Shown here: piece by piece, positions 8,860 to 17,845 of the stretch
Layout: each line of letters opens with the position of its first letter
How positions within the stretch are numbered: position 1 is the stretch's first letter
Assembly: GCF_900106805.1 (NCBI RefSeq)
Contig: NZ_FNNP01000001.1
Coordinates: 1 to 64,000, forward strand
DNA: 64,000 bases
Source of the DNA: Ruegeria halocynthiae
Lineage (GTDB): Bacteria > Pseudomonadota > Alphaproteobacteria > Rhodobacterales > Rhodobacteraceae
Direction of reading: 5' to 3'
The notes under the pieces: model-generated
What the model was told of the DNA's origin: nothing
What the model saw: the letters and a program-made list of their open reading frames with translations, nothing else
Database searches by the model: none
Translations under genes and position numbers: made by a program

Positions 8860-9837
8860 TTATTGGCTTCCAAACTCCATGATACCTTTTGCCGAGGGAC
8901 CAACAAGAATGACCAGAAGGGGGGGGACGGTCAGCATCATTGTGGCGAGTGTCATTTTCGTTGGCAACTTATTAGCGGCTTCTTCCGCGCGCATCACACG
9001 CTTGTCACGCATTTCATCGGCATAAACCCGCAAAGCCTCTGCAATTGATGTACCAAAGGCGGCTGACTGGATCATCACGGTCACAAAGGCGCTCACGTCC
9101 TGAACGCCGCAACGGGTTGCAAAATCGCGCAGGACGATATCTCTTTCTTTACCGGCCTTCATCTCATAGGCAACCACTTCGAATTCCAGTGCGATATCGG
9201 GATAGGACGCCTTCATTTCACGTGCCACTCGAACGATGGCCTGATCAAGCGATTGTCCGGCCTCGACACAAACCAGCATCAAATCCAGCGTGTCCGGAAA
9301 GCCGTTGATAATTGCTTCCTCTCGCTCAGCGACGCGCCGCGTAATCCAGTATTTTGGGATAAAATATCCGGCGATCCCAGGGCCCAGAACGCGAAGGAGA
9401 AGCTGCGTCGAGTCAAACTCCTGATCGCCTGCAAATACTGTTACCAGCGAAATTCCGATCAGGATTCCGACAATCCCCAACGCAAACTGAGCAAAGTGGT
9501 AGAAACGAACCGCGTCCTTGGACTGATAGCCTGCCTGACGCAGCTTTAGCTGTACGGCCGTGTATTCCTCTGCGTTTTTGGGTTCGAGGAAGTTGGCAAA
9601 CTTTTCAAGCTGCTCGTTGCGGCTTGCGTTTCTCAGGCGCTCTTTCTTTTCTTTCTTGTTCCCCTTGGGCGCTGAGTTTGAACGCTGCAGCTTTTTCAGG
9701 GGATCTTCCGGCTGATTCAGCATCAGTGGGATCGTGACAAGGATCATGATCAACCCCAGAGCACCCACGATAATCAGGGGGCCGAACTCGCCCAGGTGCG
9801 ATTTCAACAACTCGTTGATCTGGCTTAGAATTTCCAT
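8860..9837 (-). CDS. tadC: Tad platform protein TadC (T2SS F family)
   Basis: Inner-membrane protein of 325 residues with a GspF/TadC domain (PDTLDLMLVCVEAGQSLDQAIVRVAREM, FVTVMIQSAAFGTSIAEALRVYADEMRDKRVMRAEE). Hydrophobic segments lie near residues 18-38, 110-160 and 295-320, with a charged cytoplasmic Lys/Glu-rich loop after the first. TadB and TadC form the platform that couples the TadA ATPase to pilus assembly. AAAGGTG precedes the ATG by six bases. It follows tadB after 10 bases. Confidence 0.95.
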   Translation of the reverse strand: MEILSQINELLKSHLGEFGPLIIVGALGLIMILVTIPLMLNQPEDPLKKLQRSNSAPKGNKKEKKERLRNASRNEQLEKFANFLEPKNAEEYTAVQLKLRQAGYQSKDAVRFYHFAQFALGIVGILIGISLVTVFAGDQEFDSTQLLLRVLGPGIAGYFIPKYWITRRVAEREEAIINGFPDTLDLMLVCVEAGQSLDQAIVRVAREMKASYPDIALEFEVVAYEMKAGKERDIVLRDFATRCGVQDVSAFVTVMIQSAAFGTSIAEALRVYADEMRDKRVMRAEEAANKLPTKMTLATMMLTVPPLLVILVGPSAKGIMEFGSQ

Positions 9838-9847
9838 ATCAGCACCT

Positions 9848-10816
9848 TTAAACCTTAATGTCGGTCAGGATTTTCATGACGATCAGGTTCAAAGTCAGCA
9901 TGATGCCAACAAAGAAACATGCGGGGATGAAAAACGGGTGGTCCATCACTGAATCGTAGTAGTGCGGATCGTTGACCAGGATGAATAAGAGACATGCCAC
10001 CGGAAACCCGGACAGAAACTTGCCTGACCACTTTGCCTCAGCGGTAATGGCATTTACCCGTCGGAACAGGCGGAACCGGGCCCGGATCACTTTTGCGAGG
10101 CCTGCAAGAATATCGGCAAGGTTACCCCCCGATTGTTGCTGAATGGAAACCGCAACCGCTAGGAACCGCAAATCCTGCATATCCAGCCGTTCCGCCATAT
10201 CCTTGAGCGCTTCGCCAACATCGCGTCCATATGCAGATTCATCCGAGATGATGCCAAATTCGGTGGCAAGTGGGTCTTCAACCTCATTCGCAACGATCTG
10301 GATCGAGGATACAAACGGGTTACCAACGCGAAGTGATCGCACCATGAGTTCGACCGCATCAGGAAGCTGTTCTTCGATCAAAGCCATGCGTTTCTTGGCT
10401 TTATTGTTCACCCAGGTATAGACAGCGCCGATTCCAATAGCGCCAGATAACGCGATCCGAAGCACTAGCTCGGTTCCTGTCGCCACGCTAAGGGCGGCGA
10501 AAACCAAACCAGACACCAGCACCATAATCAGGATCAACTGCCTGGGCGAGAAGGCGATCGCGGCTTTTTGCGCCTTGTCAGCCAGAAGCGAGTAGAGCGG
10601 GATGCTCTGAGACTTCATGTGCTGCTGCATTTCTTTGCGCAGCTGCTCAAGTACCTGTTCGCGACCGACACCCTTGTCGATCATATCCAGCCTGCGATTG
10701 ACGCGGCTGTTTAAGCTGATCGATTTTCCGAAGGCGACTAGATAGATACCTTCAACCAGGGCAAAAACCCCGACGAAAATCACGATATAGATGAGCGCCT
10801 CGACCGGCAGTTGCAT
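9848..10816 (-). CDS. tadB: Tad platform protein TadB (T2SS F family)
   Basis: Inner-membrane protein of 322 residues, paralogous to TadC. The F domain is seen in EEQLPDAVELMVRSLRVGNPFVSSIQIVANEV and AVAVSIQQQSGGNLADILAGLAKVIR. Membrane segments lie at the N-terminus, in the middle (two) and at the C-terminus. TAGGAG lies 9 bases before the ATG and abuts the TadA stop codon, so the two are tightly coupled. Confidence 0.95.
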   Translation of the reverse strand: MQLPVEALIYIVIFVGVFALVEGIYLVAFGKSISLNSRVNRRLDMIDKGVGREQVLEQLRKEMQQHMKSQSIPLYSLLADKAQKAAIAFSPRQLILIMVLVSGLVFAALSVATGTELVLRIALSGAIGIGAVYTWVNNKAKKRMALIEEQLPDAVELMVRSLRVGNPFVSSIQIVANEVEDPLATEFGIISDESAYGRDVGEALKDMAERLDMQDLRFLAVAVSIQQQSGGNLADILAGLAKVIRARFRLFRRVNAITAEAKWSGKFLSGFPVACLLFILVNDPHYYDSVMDHPFFIPACFFVGIMLTLNLIVMKILTDIKV

Positions 10817-10828
10817 AGTTCTATTCTC

Positions 10829-12268
<1,440 letters not shown>

Positions 12269-12285
12269 GGCAGCTTTCCTTTGAA

Positions 12286-13518
12286 TTAAGCGGCTTCAGC
12301 GTCGTTGCTTCCAAGGATGTGAAGCGACTGAGCCAGTTTGGCGATTTCCCGGCGTAGCGGGTTTTTGGCCGCCGAGTTGGCGAGTGGCAGGCCGTGATCA
12401 CCGCTTTGCATGACCGCTTTGCCACCATCAGGCAGAAGCAGATCAATCGAGATACCCAGGCTTTCGCCCATGCGCTTGACCCGGCCTTTACCATTCAGAT
12501 CGGTAAACTTCGGCGCTCTGTTCATGGCGAAACGCAGTTTGTTGAAAGGCAACTCTTCAGCTTGCAGCGCCCGCTTCAGGCGCAGTGCATTCTGGGCTGA
12601 ACGCATGTCCAGTTCAATCATCGCAAAATAGACATGCGCGGCCTGCAAAACCGTCTCGGACCAGTGAACAAGTGTTTTTGGCATATCGACAACGACATAG
12701 TCGAAACTTGCACGCGCGGTGTCGATCACACGCTGGATGTCCTCGGGGGTAATAATATCCAAAGGCACCATATCGGACGGCGCCGTCAGAACCTGCAGCT
12801 TCTCCTCAAAGTTCTGAAGGGCCTGACCAAAGGATTCTTCGTCCATGGAATCGGTGTCCGACAGCATCTCGAACACTGCCTCATGTCGCGGCAAATCCAG
12901 ATAGGTCGAGACGGTGCCATATTGCAGATCCAGATCGATCAGACACACTTTTGGTGCTTCTTTGGCGGATACGGTGGCAAGCTCCCACGCCAGATTTACG
13001 GCCATTGTGGTTGAACCGACGCCACCTGCCAAACCTTGAACAACAAAAAGCGCCCCTTCCTTCGAGGCGCCGTTGGGTAAAGTCGGTGCTGCCTGAGGCG
13101 CCACAACCGGGTCGGGTCGACTGATCCGGTCAATGGCTTCCTGCAGTTCTTTTTCGGGTAGCGGGTAGGGGACAAACTCATCGGCGCCCTTACGCAGCAA
13201 CTGGTGCAGAGAGGCCGGTGTGACGTCTTCGGCGATCAGGACGACCTTGATGCCCTTTTCCTTGGCCTGAGTGATGATCTCACCCATAAGCGTCAGGTTG
13301 TCCTCGTCATCGCCATCCAGCGCCAGAGCTACAAATTGCAGCGAATTAGCCTCGGGTTGGCTGAAGAACGCAAGGGCTTCGGCAAATCCAAGATCACCCC
13401 ACCTTTCACCCAGCGCTGCTTCCATATCCTCAATCAACAGATCGAAGTTCTGGACATCCCTGCTGATGGTACAAGCCAGAATGGCGTTGTTTTCGTCTTG
13501 CGGCGTCGCGCTCGTCAT
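12286..13518 (-). CDS. cpaE: Pilus assembly protein CpaE/TadZ (MinD/ParA-like)
   Basis: About 410 residues. The N-terminal 130 residues form an atypical receiver-like domain (ANSLQFVALALDGDDEDNL), followed by a MinD/ParA-type ATPase. The P-loop reads GGVGSTTMAVNL: both signature lysines of the usual KGGxGKT motif are missing, as is known for some TadZ proteins that bind but scarcely hydrolyse ATP. TadZ localises the Tad machine to the cell pole. The ATG at 13518 has GAGGA eight bases upstream; the frame could extend to 13554. The preceding 201-base gap carries repeated TTGGGCG motifs. Confidence 0.93.
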   Translation of the reverse strand: MTSATPQDENNAILACTISRDVQNFDLLIEDMEAALGERWGDLGFAEALAFFSQPEANSLQFVALALDGDDEDNLTLMGEIITQAKEKGIKVVLIAEDVTPASLHQLLRKGADEFVPYPLPEKELQEAIDRISRPDPVVAPQAAPTLPNGASKEGALFVVQGLAGGVGSTTMAVNLAWELATVSAKEAPKVCLIDLDLQYGTVSTYLDLPRHEAVFEMLSDTDSMDEESFGQALQNFEEKLQVLTAPSDMVPLDIITPEDIQRVIDTARASFDYVVVDMPKTLVHWSETVLQAAHVYFAMIELDMRSAQNALRLKRALQAEELPFNKLRFAMNRAPKFTDLNGKGRVKRMGESLGISIDLLLPDGGKAVMQSGDHGLPLANSAAKNPLRREIAKLAQSLHILGSNDAEAA

Positions 13519-13648
13519 TAACACAATCCTCGTCGAGAGGGCTGAGCAGACCATTTGAACGGTTTAAGGGTCAGTTCTGGTATGCTGTCGCCCGATGCGG
13601 TCAATTTTGGCCGCAGGTCACCCAATTGTTCACAGCGTCGCTTGGAAG

Positions 13649-13709
13649 TTGGGCGAGAATTGGGCGCAAAAGAACCAATTGTAGGGAAATGGGCGACAAT
13701 GCCGCCCAA
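13649..13709. repeat. Cluster of TTGGGCG motifs with a small hairpin
   Basis: Between cpaE and the OmpA-like gene, TTGGGCG occurs directly at 13649 and 13660, TGGGCG at 13690, and CGCCCAA inverted at 13703. The last two form a 6-base stem with a 7-base loop, 12 bases after the OmpA-like stop. There is no T-run, so it is not a standard terminator. It may be a binding-site cluster or an mRNA processing hairpin. Confidence 0.45.
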
Positions 13710-13719
13710 TCCTCAGTTA

Positions 13720-14343
13720 TTATTCGCCGCCAGAATCGCTTTCACCGATCTGGATGTAGCTGACGGGTGCGGCGCTTGAGATATACTCTCGGTATATCAC
13801 GTTAGCGTACTTTCCATCCAAAATATTCGGGTGGCGATCAACAAAGCCTGATACTTCGGTCACCGTGCGGCGGTTACGGCGATCCCGATCTGAAGTGGCT
13901 ACCAGCGGCCGGGATTTCCCATATGAAACAACAGCTTCAAGCCGTGAACGTGAGATACCTTGCCGTGTCAGGAAGGCCACCGCTGCGTTAGCGCGGCGTT
14001 GACCCAGGCGATTATTATACGCAGTTGAACCTACAGCGTCAGTATGACCGTACACACGGAACCGCGCTTCGGGGAAGTTTTTGATCCATGCGGCTTGCTG
14101 CAGCAGAATACGTTGAGCCGACGCGTCCAATTGAACGCTATCGAACGCAAAGTTGATCTGTGTCGGAACCTCGGCGGCGAATCGCTGTGCCAGGATCTGG
14201 CCATATGTCAATTCGCCGTTCATGACCTGAATATTGTTCAGTGTCGCGTTTCCGAACGTGCCCTGATCAATCTCATACCCTGCTTCACGAGTACAGCCGG
14301 CGACAGCAACCGAAAGGCCCAGTGTGATGATCCACTTTTCCAT
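13720..14343 (-). CDS. OmpA-family lipoprotein in the Tad locus (CpaD position)
   Basis: About 207 residues. A lipoprotein signal ends at Cys17 (SVAVAGC). Residues from about 70 form an OmpA-like peptidoglycan-binding domain: INFAFDSVQLDASAQ, RVYGHTDAVGS, NNRLGQRRANAAVAFL. It sits between the secretin and cpaE, the place that the lipoprotein CpaD takes in Caulobacter. The likely role is to hold the secretin to the cell wall. TAGGAGGA precedes the ATG at 14343; the open frame continues upstream into cpaC but there is no need to use it. A gap of 16 bases separates it from cpaC. Confidence 0.9.
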   Translation of the reverse strand: MEKWIITLGLSVAVAGCTREAGYEIDQGTFGNATLNNIQVMNGELTYGQILAQRFAAEVPTQINFAFDSVQLDASAQRILLQQAAWIKNFPEARFRVYGHTDAVGSTAYNNRLGQRRANAAVAFLTRQGISRSRLEAVVSYGKSRPLVATSDRDRRNRRTVTEVSGFVDRHPNILDGKYANVIYREYISSAAPVSYIQIGESDSGGE

Positions 14344-14359
14344 TGGTCCTATCCTCCTA

Positions 14360-15766
14360 TCAGTCCAAAACATAGCCATAGGATGCGCCAAAGTTCTGCT
14401 TGGCCACTTCCGAGGCAGCACCGCTTCCGGCGCGTTGGGTGCGGGCGATCTTACCATTCAGGAAAAGATCGAACTCGCTGGGCGGTTTGACCCGATCTGT
14501 CGGCAGTGCAAGTGCTTCACCACGCGTGGGCGAAACCAGATGTGCAGTGACGATGATGATCAGTTCGCTTTGCTGGCGCCGGTATTCCGCGCTGCGGAAA
14601 AGGGCACCAAGAACCGGTACATCACCCAGCCACGGGACCTGACTGTTCAGATCGGTAAAGTCATCTTGGATCAAGCCAGCAATCGCAAAACTCTCACCGT
14701 CGTTTAACTCGATCGTGGTCCGCGTGGTTCGCGAAATAAAGCTTGGAACATTGTCACCGTTGATCGAGAAATCGGAGTTCGGATCGATGGTCGACACCGA
14801 TGCGCCCATTTCCAGATTGATACGATCGCCGTCCACGACGCGTGGCACGAACAACAGTTGTACACCGAAGGCCCGATATTCGATGGCAACAACGCCATCA
14901 CCCTGCGGAACAGGAATTGGTACCTCGCCGCCAGCCAGGAACTCGGCCTCCTGCCCGGACAGGGCCGAAAGATTCGGTTCGGCCAAACTGCGGACAAGAC
15001 CTTTGGTTTCAAGCGCTTCCAGCAGCAGGCGAACCTGTGTAGAACCCGCACCGAAGCCGAACAAGATAGCGCCCGTGTTTGTTTGAACAAGTGGGATGTT
15101 GTTTCCCAAAGCGTTGTTCAGGGCACCGTTGGTATTCAAGGTGTTGAAACCTGCGGTGGTGTCTCCGCCACCAAATCCCAGAGATGCCGACAAGTTCTTG
15201 GCAACCGAGCGGTTCATTTCAGCAAAGCGGACTTTCAGCATGACTTGCTGCACTCCGCCGACGCTCATCAGATTCGATACGCGTTCTGGCGCATACCGCT
15301 CAGCCAATTCGAGTGCGCGCGCAAGTTTAGTGCTGCTCGAAACGGTGCCAGATAAAACGATGCCGTCATTGGCAGTCCGCACTTCGATTCGCTCGTTGGG
15401 CAGAATCTGGCGCAACCGCTCTTTGAATTCGGAAACATCCGGCGAGACCCGTACGCGCACGTTGGTAATCAGATTACCTGCGCCGTCGAACATGGTCAGC
15501 GTGGTTGTACCGGGAGCCCGACCAAGTACGTAGATCGTCCGGTCAGATAATGTCGAGATATCTGCAATGCCAGCGTTGGCAATACTGATGTCGGCAAACG
15601 GCTCTTCGCTTTCTACCACGATTGCGCGGTTTACCGGGACTTCCAGCGATTCTGCTGTCCCCTTTTTAACCACGCGAAGATTTTCAGCCCAAGCGGCATC
15701 GCCGGTTGGGCCCACAACTAGCGTCAACCCCAGCAGGGTTGCGCTGATCCAGGAACGTATTGTCAT
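14360..15766 (-). CDS. cpaC: Tad outer-membrane secretin CpaC/RcpA
   Basis: Outer-membrane secretin of about 468 residues. A Sec signal peptide (SWISATLLGLTLVVGPTGDAAWA) is followed by the pilus-assembly N domain (NRAIVVESEEPFADISIAN), a BON-like segment (GTVSSSTKLARALELAERY) and the C-terminal secretin domain (LEALETKGLVRSLAEPNLSALSGQEA, GGEVPIPVPQG, VPWLGDVPVLGALFRS). The ATG at 15766 has AGAGGCAGG upstream and starts the signal peptide; the frame is open for 53 further codons without support. It has its own upstream region with a terminator and a palindrome, so it may begin a separate transcript. Confidence 0.95.
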   Translation of the reverse strand: MTIRSWISATLLGLTLVVGPTGDAAWAENLRVVKKGTAESLEVPVNRAIVVESEEPFADISIANAGIADISTLSDRTIYVLGRAPGTTTLTMFDGAGNLITNVRVRVSPDVSEFKERLRQILPNERIEVRTANDGIVLSGTVSSSTKLARALELAERYAPERVSNLMSVGGVQQVMLKVRFAEMNRSVAKNLSASLGFGGGDTTAGFNTLNTNGALNNALGNNIPLVQTNTGAILFGFGAGSTQVRLLLEALETKGLVRSLAEPNLSALSGQEAEFLAGGEVPIPVPQGDGVVAIEYRAFGVQLLFVPRVVDGDRINLEMGASVSTIDPNSDFSINGDNVPSFISRTTRTTIELNDGESFAIAGLIQDDFTDLNSQVPWLGDVPVLGALFRSAEYRRQQSELIIIVTAHLVSPTRGEALALPTDRVKPPSEFDLFLNGKIARTQRAGSGAASEVAKQNFGASYGYVLD

Positions 15767-15845
15767 GTGACCTGCCTCTCCGATCACCACTCGATTTTTT
15801 TGGGTCTTATGCCCTATGTTTTGAAACCCTGCGCCAAAACCAGAT

Positions 15846-15857
15846 TTATTGCAATAA
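15846..15857. promoter_or_regulatory. 12-base perfect palindrome upstream of cpaC
   Basis: TTATTGCAATAA is a perfect palindrome, 80 bases before the cpaC start codon and 50 bases downstream (in the minus sense) of the cpaB terminator. Its place in an otherwise plain AT-rich stretch suggests an operator. No regulator is known to me for it. Confidence 0.35.
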
Positions 15858-15908
15858 TCAATGGTTTCTGGAATTTTCCTTATGTGGATTATTCGCAACA
15901 ACACAATG

Positions 15909-15939
15909 AAAAAGACCGCGCTCATTGCGCGGTCTTTTT
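15909..15939 (-). terminator. Terminator between cpaB and cpaC
   Basis: A 13-base perfect inverted repeat (AAAAAGACCGCGC, loop TCATT, GCGCGGTCTTTTT) lies 23 bases after the cpaB stop in the minus sense. A/T-runs on both sides let it work in either direction. It would end the flp-cpaB transcript before cpaC. Confidence 0.85.
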
Positions 15940-15961
15940 CTCGTAAAGGTCTGAATTAGCG

Positions 15962-16843
15962 TTAGTTTGTGCAAGGAATAGGCGTCTCTACAGTCTCGCC
16001 GCCTCGGCGTGTTCGGATTGTACACACCTTTTTCTGTTCTGCGACAGGGGCAGGGGCTCTTTCTTCAATTCCTAAAAGAGATTGTTGATCCACCTCGACC
16101 ACCTCAGCCACTTTGTCGTCCTGAGCGCCGACCAGTGCCAGCGACATGCGTCCGGTATTTTGAGCTTGTGCCAAAGCGGCGATTTGCTGAGACGTTGCTG
16201 CAACCGTAACTGTCCGAGCGATTGTCGTGCCGGTCACGTCGGTACCTGCTGTCTGATCAACAGCGACCAGCTCGATATTGGTGAGTACAAGACGCGTAAT
16301 CTCGCCTCGACCAGATTCGCTGGTTCCACGCAAGGAGCCCGTCCAATAGACATCCACAGTGTCACCAGGGCGCAGGAAGCCCGACACGCCTGACGCCACG
16401 TCGACGCTGATTGCAAATGCGCGCATACCTTTTGGCAACTGCGATCTGAGGCCCGCCGTCTCACCCGGATCGGTGATTTTGATTTCCATAATCGCTTCGT
16501 CTTTCTCCATCGCGCGGAGAACAAAGCGTTCATTGTTTTTGATATCCGGGAATAGAACCGCAATGTCGAGGAAGGTCCCTTCCGGGATTGCATTTTCAGG
16601 CCATTGAACGATGCGAACATCTTCTTGATTAAGGCGTTCGCCATATTTCATTGAGCGATTCGATACCAGAACACCTATGGTTGGAACCTGACCCGCCTTT
16701 GCGTTGGCCAACGCTTCTTCGCGCAGCTTGCGTTCCTTCGCAAGTTTAGCCTGGTTATCAGTGATATATTCGCGTGCCATATAGACAGCACCACCGGCCA
16801 GAGCGACCCCGATGATAAGAACAAGTCCAAAAACAGCTCGCAT
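15962..16843 (-). CDS. cpaB: Flp pilus assembly protein CpaB/RcpC
   Basis: About 293 residues. An N-terminal membrane anchor (MRAVFGLVLIIGVALAGGAV) is followed by a coiled segment, a SAF domain (VGVLVSNRSMKYGERLNQEDVRIVQWP) and the RcpC-type C-terminal region (GSLRGTSESGRGEITRLVLTNIELVAVDQ). It acts in the periplasm with the secretin. The ATG at 16843 is preferred over 16876 because it starts the anchor and has GAGG five bases upstream. It is followed by a strong terminator. Confidence 0.92.
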   Translation of the reverse strand: MRAVFGLVLIIGVALAGGAVYMAREYITDNQAKLAKERKLREEALANAKAGQVPTIGVLVSNRSMKYGERLNQEDVRIVQWPENAIPEGTFLDIAVLFPDIKNNERFVLRAMEKDEAIMEIKITDPGETAGLRSQLPKGMRAFAISVDVASGVSGFLRPGDTVDVYWTGSLRGTSESGRGEITRLVLTNIELVAVDQTAGTDVTGTTIARTVTVAATSQQIAALAQAQNTGRMSLALVGAQDDKVAEVVEVDQQSLLGIEERAPAPVAEQKKVCTIRTRRGGETVETPIPCTN

Positions 16844-17010
16844 TTGTGCCTCGTAGTGTTTCTTTGAATTGGTCACGCGGCATCATTCACCGCGATGGTT
16901 CAAGGATCACCCTATGGGGTAATTGTGTCCAAAAATGGGACAATCTCAGATATATTTCTGATCTTGGGGCAGATCAACTTGGCGTATGGCCCGCCATTGG
17001 AGCGTGCGCT

Positions 17011-17208
17011 CTAGTCAAAACTAATACTTTGAACTTCAGTATCTGCGAGGGCCTGACCGCTCTTCTCGTCGAGACTACGGAGACCTTCATTCAGGAGCAC
17101 GTACATCAACCCCCCAAAGCCAACGACCGCGGCGGTCAATACAACCCAATCCACTGTCACGGCTCCATCTTCATCGGACACAATTTCTTTGATTGTGCTG
17201 AACATCAT
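17011..17208 (-). CDS. Flp-family pilin-like protein (second)
   Basis: A 65-residue protein with the class III pilin pattern: a short charged leader, then DEDGAVTVDWVVLTAAVV, shared exactly with the neighbouring pilin, then a hydrophobic helix. It differs in the rest of the helix (GFGGLMYVLLNEGL) and in a more acidic tail. ATG codons occur at 17208 and 17205; the Shine-Dalgarno is weak compared with the first pilin. It lies after the first pilin's terminator and 167 bases before cpaB, so it is probably made at a lower level, perhaps as a minor pilin. Confidence 0.85.
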   Translation of the reverse strand: MMFSTIKEIVSDEDGAVTVDWVVLTAAVVGFGGLMYVLLNEGLRSLDEKSGQALADTEVQSISFD

Positions 17209-17233
17209 ATTTTACCGGGCTAAGAAATCTTTG

Positions 17234-17269
17234 AAAAAGGGGCCACGTCTCAGGAAAAGACGTGGCCCC
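17234..17269 (-). terminator. Terminator after the main flp pilin gene
   Basis: A 12-base stem (GGGGCCACGTCT, loop CAGGAAA, AGACGTGGCCCC) followed in the minus sense by TTTTT. It sits 28 bases after the flp stop and before the second pilin. Partial read-through would give much more main pilin than downstream products. Confidence 0.88.
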
Positions 17270-17297
17270 CACTATAGATACCAGAATCTGGCAGAAA

Positions 17298-17492
17298 TTA
17301 GTTGGTATTCGGTGTAGTCACAGTGACCGAGCCCAGCGCGTCTTCGATGTTGCCGGCCAGTTCGCTGGCGCCGCTGCGGACCTGGTTGTATGCAATTGCG
17401 GCCAGAGCAACAACGGCTGCGGTCAGAACGACCCAGTCTACTGTTACGGCGCCGTCTTCGTCTTTGCGGAAGTTCTTGAAGAACTTGATCAT
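17298..17492 (-). CDS. flp: Flp-type major pilin
   Basis: A 64-residue class III prepilin: leader MIKFFKNFRKDEDG, then AVTVDWVVLTAAVVALAAIAYNQV forming the hydrophobic N-terminal helix, and a short polar tail. In this alphaproteobacterial branch, cleavage is expected around the Gly-Ala of EDGAVTVDW, with the Glu/Asp-rich motif present but shifted relative to classical Flp GxxxxEY. A very strong TAGGAGGG lies about seven bases before the ATG, and a terminator follows, both fitting a highly expressed structural subunit. It is the first gene of the Tad run. Confidence 0.92.
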   Translation of the reverse strand: MIKFFKNFRKDEDGAVTVDWVVLTAAVVALAAIAYNQVRSGASELAGNIEDALGSVTVTTPNTN

Positions 17493-17845
17493 GTTACGTC
17501 CCTCCTAAAGGATCAAATCAGTAATTAACCTCGGCGTCTTTCAGAGCTTTCTCTCTCAGTCCGCTCCCGATCGTCTCGGTATGGATATATGTTTGACCGC
17601 TGTGCATGGCAGGAATTGGGCCAAACCAATATTTTTTTGTTCAAAGCTTAATTTTTTGTTGGTGATTTTGATAACGGTATGAAAATAAATAAAAAAATCA
17701 GAGTCATTTTTTTATCCATAACGCGCGGGCGATGTAAAATAGCTGCAAATGAGGCAAAATTGCCCCATTTCACTTTGTTTTTCTGGTGTTGCGGGCCGTT
17801 ATGTTGTTCAAAATACTTCAAAAGATAAGAAATCGAGGCAGGCAG
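17493..17845. promoter_or_regulatory. Divergent regulatory region between flp and lytic transglycosylase
   Basis: This 353-base region has no convincing gene. It holds a strongly AT-rich core at about 17625-17720 with A- and T-runs, the place where both divergent promoters should lie. The flp ribosome-binding site is at its left end, and GAGGCAGG for the transglycosylase at its right end. No clear -35/-10 pair stands out. Confidence 0.6.
17607..17625 (-). promoter_or_regulatory. Possible sigma-54-type promoter element for flp
   Basis: In the minus sense the sequence reads TTTGGCCCAATTCCTGCC. The GG and GC dinucleotides have the -24/-12 spacing of sigma-54 promoters, but A of GGCA, the first T of TTGC and the last W do not match. 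The distance to the flp start is about 115 bases. Confidence 0.25.

Noticed and set aside
17525..17660. CtrA-type sites (TTAA-N7-TTAA) before the flp pilin
   Set aside because: Only half sites are seen (TTAACC near 17525 and TTAA at 17648); none has both arms at the right spacing.
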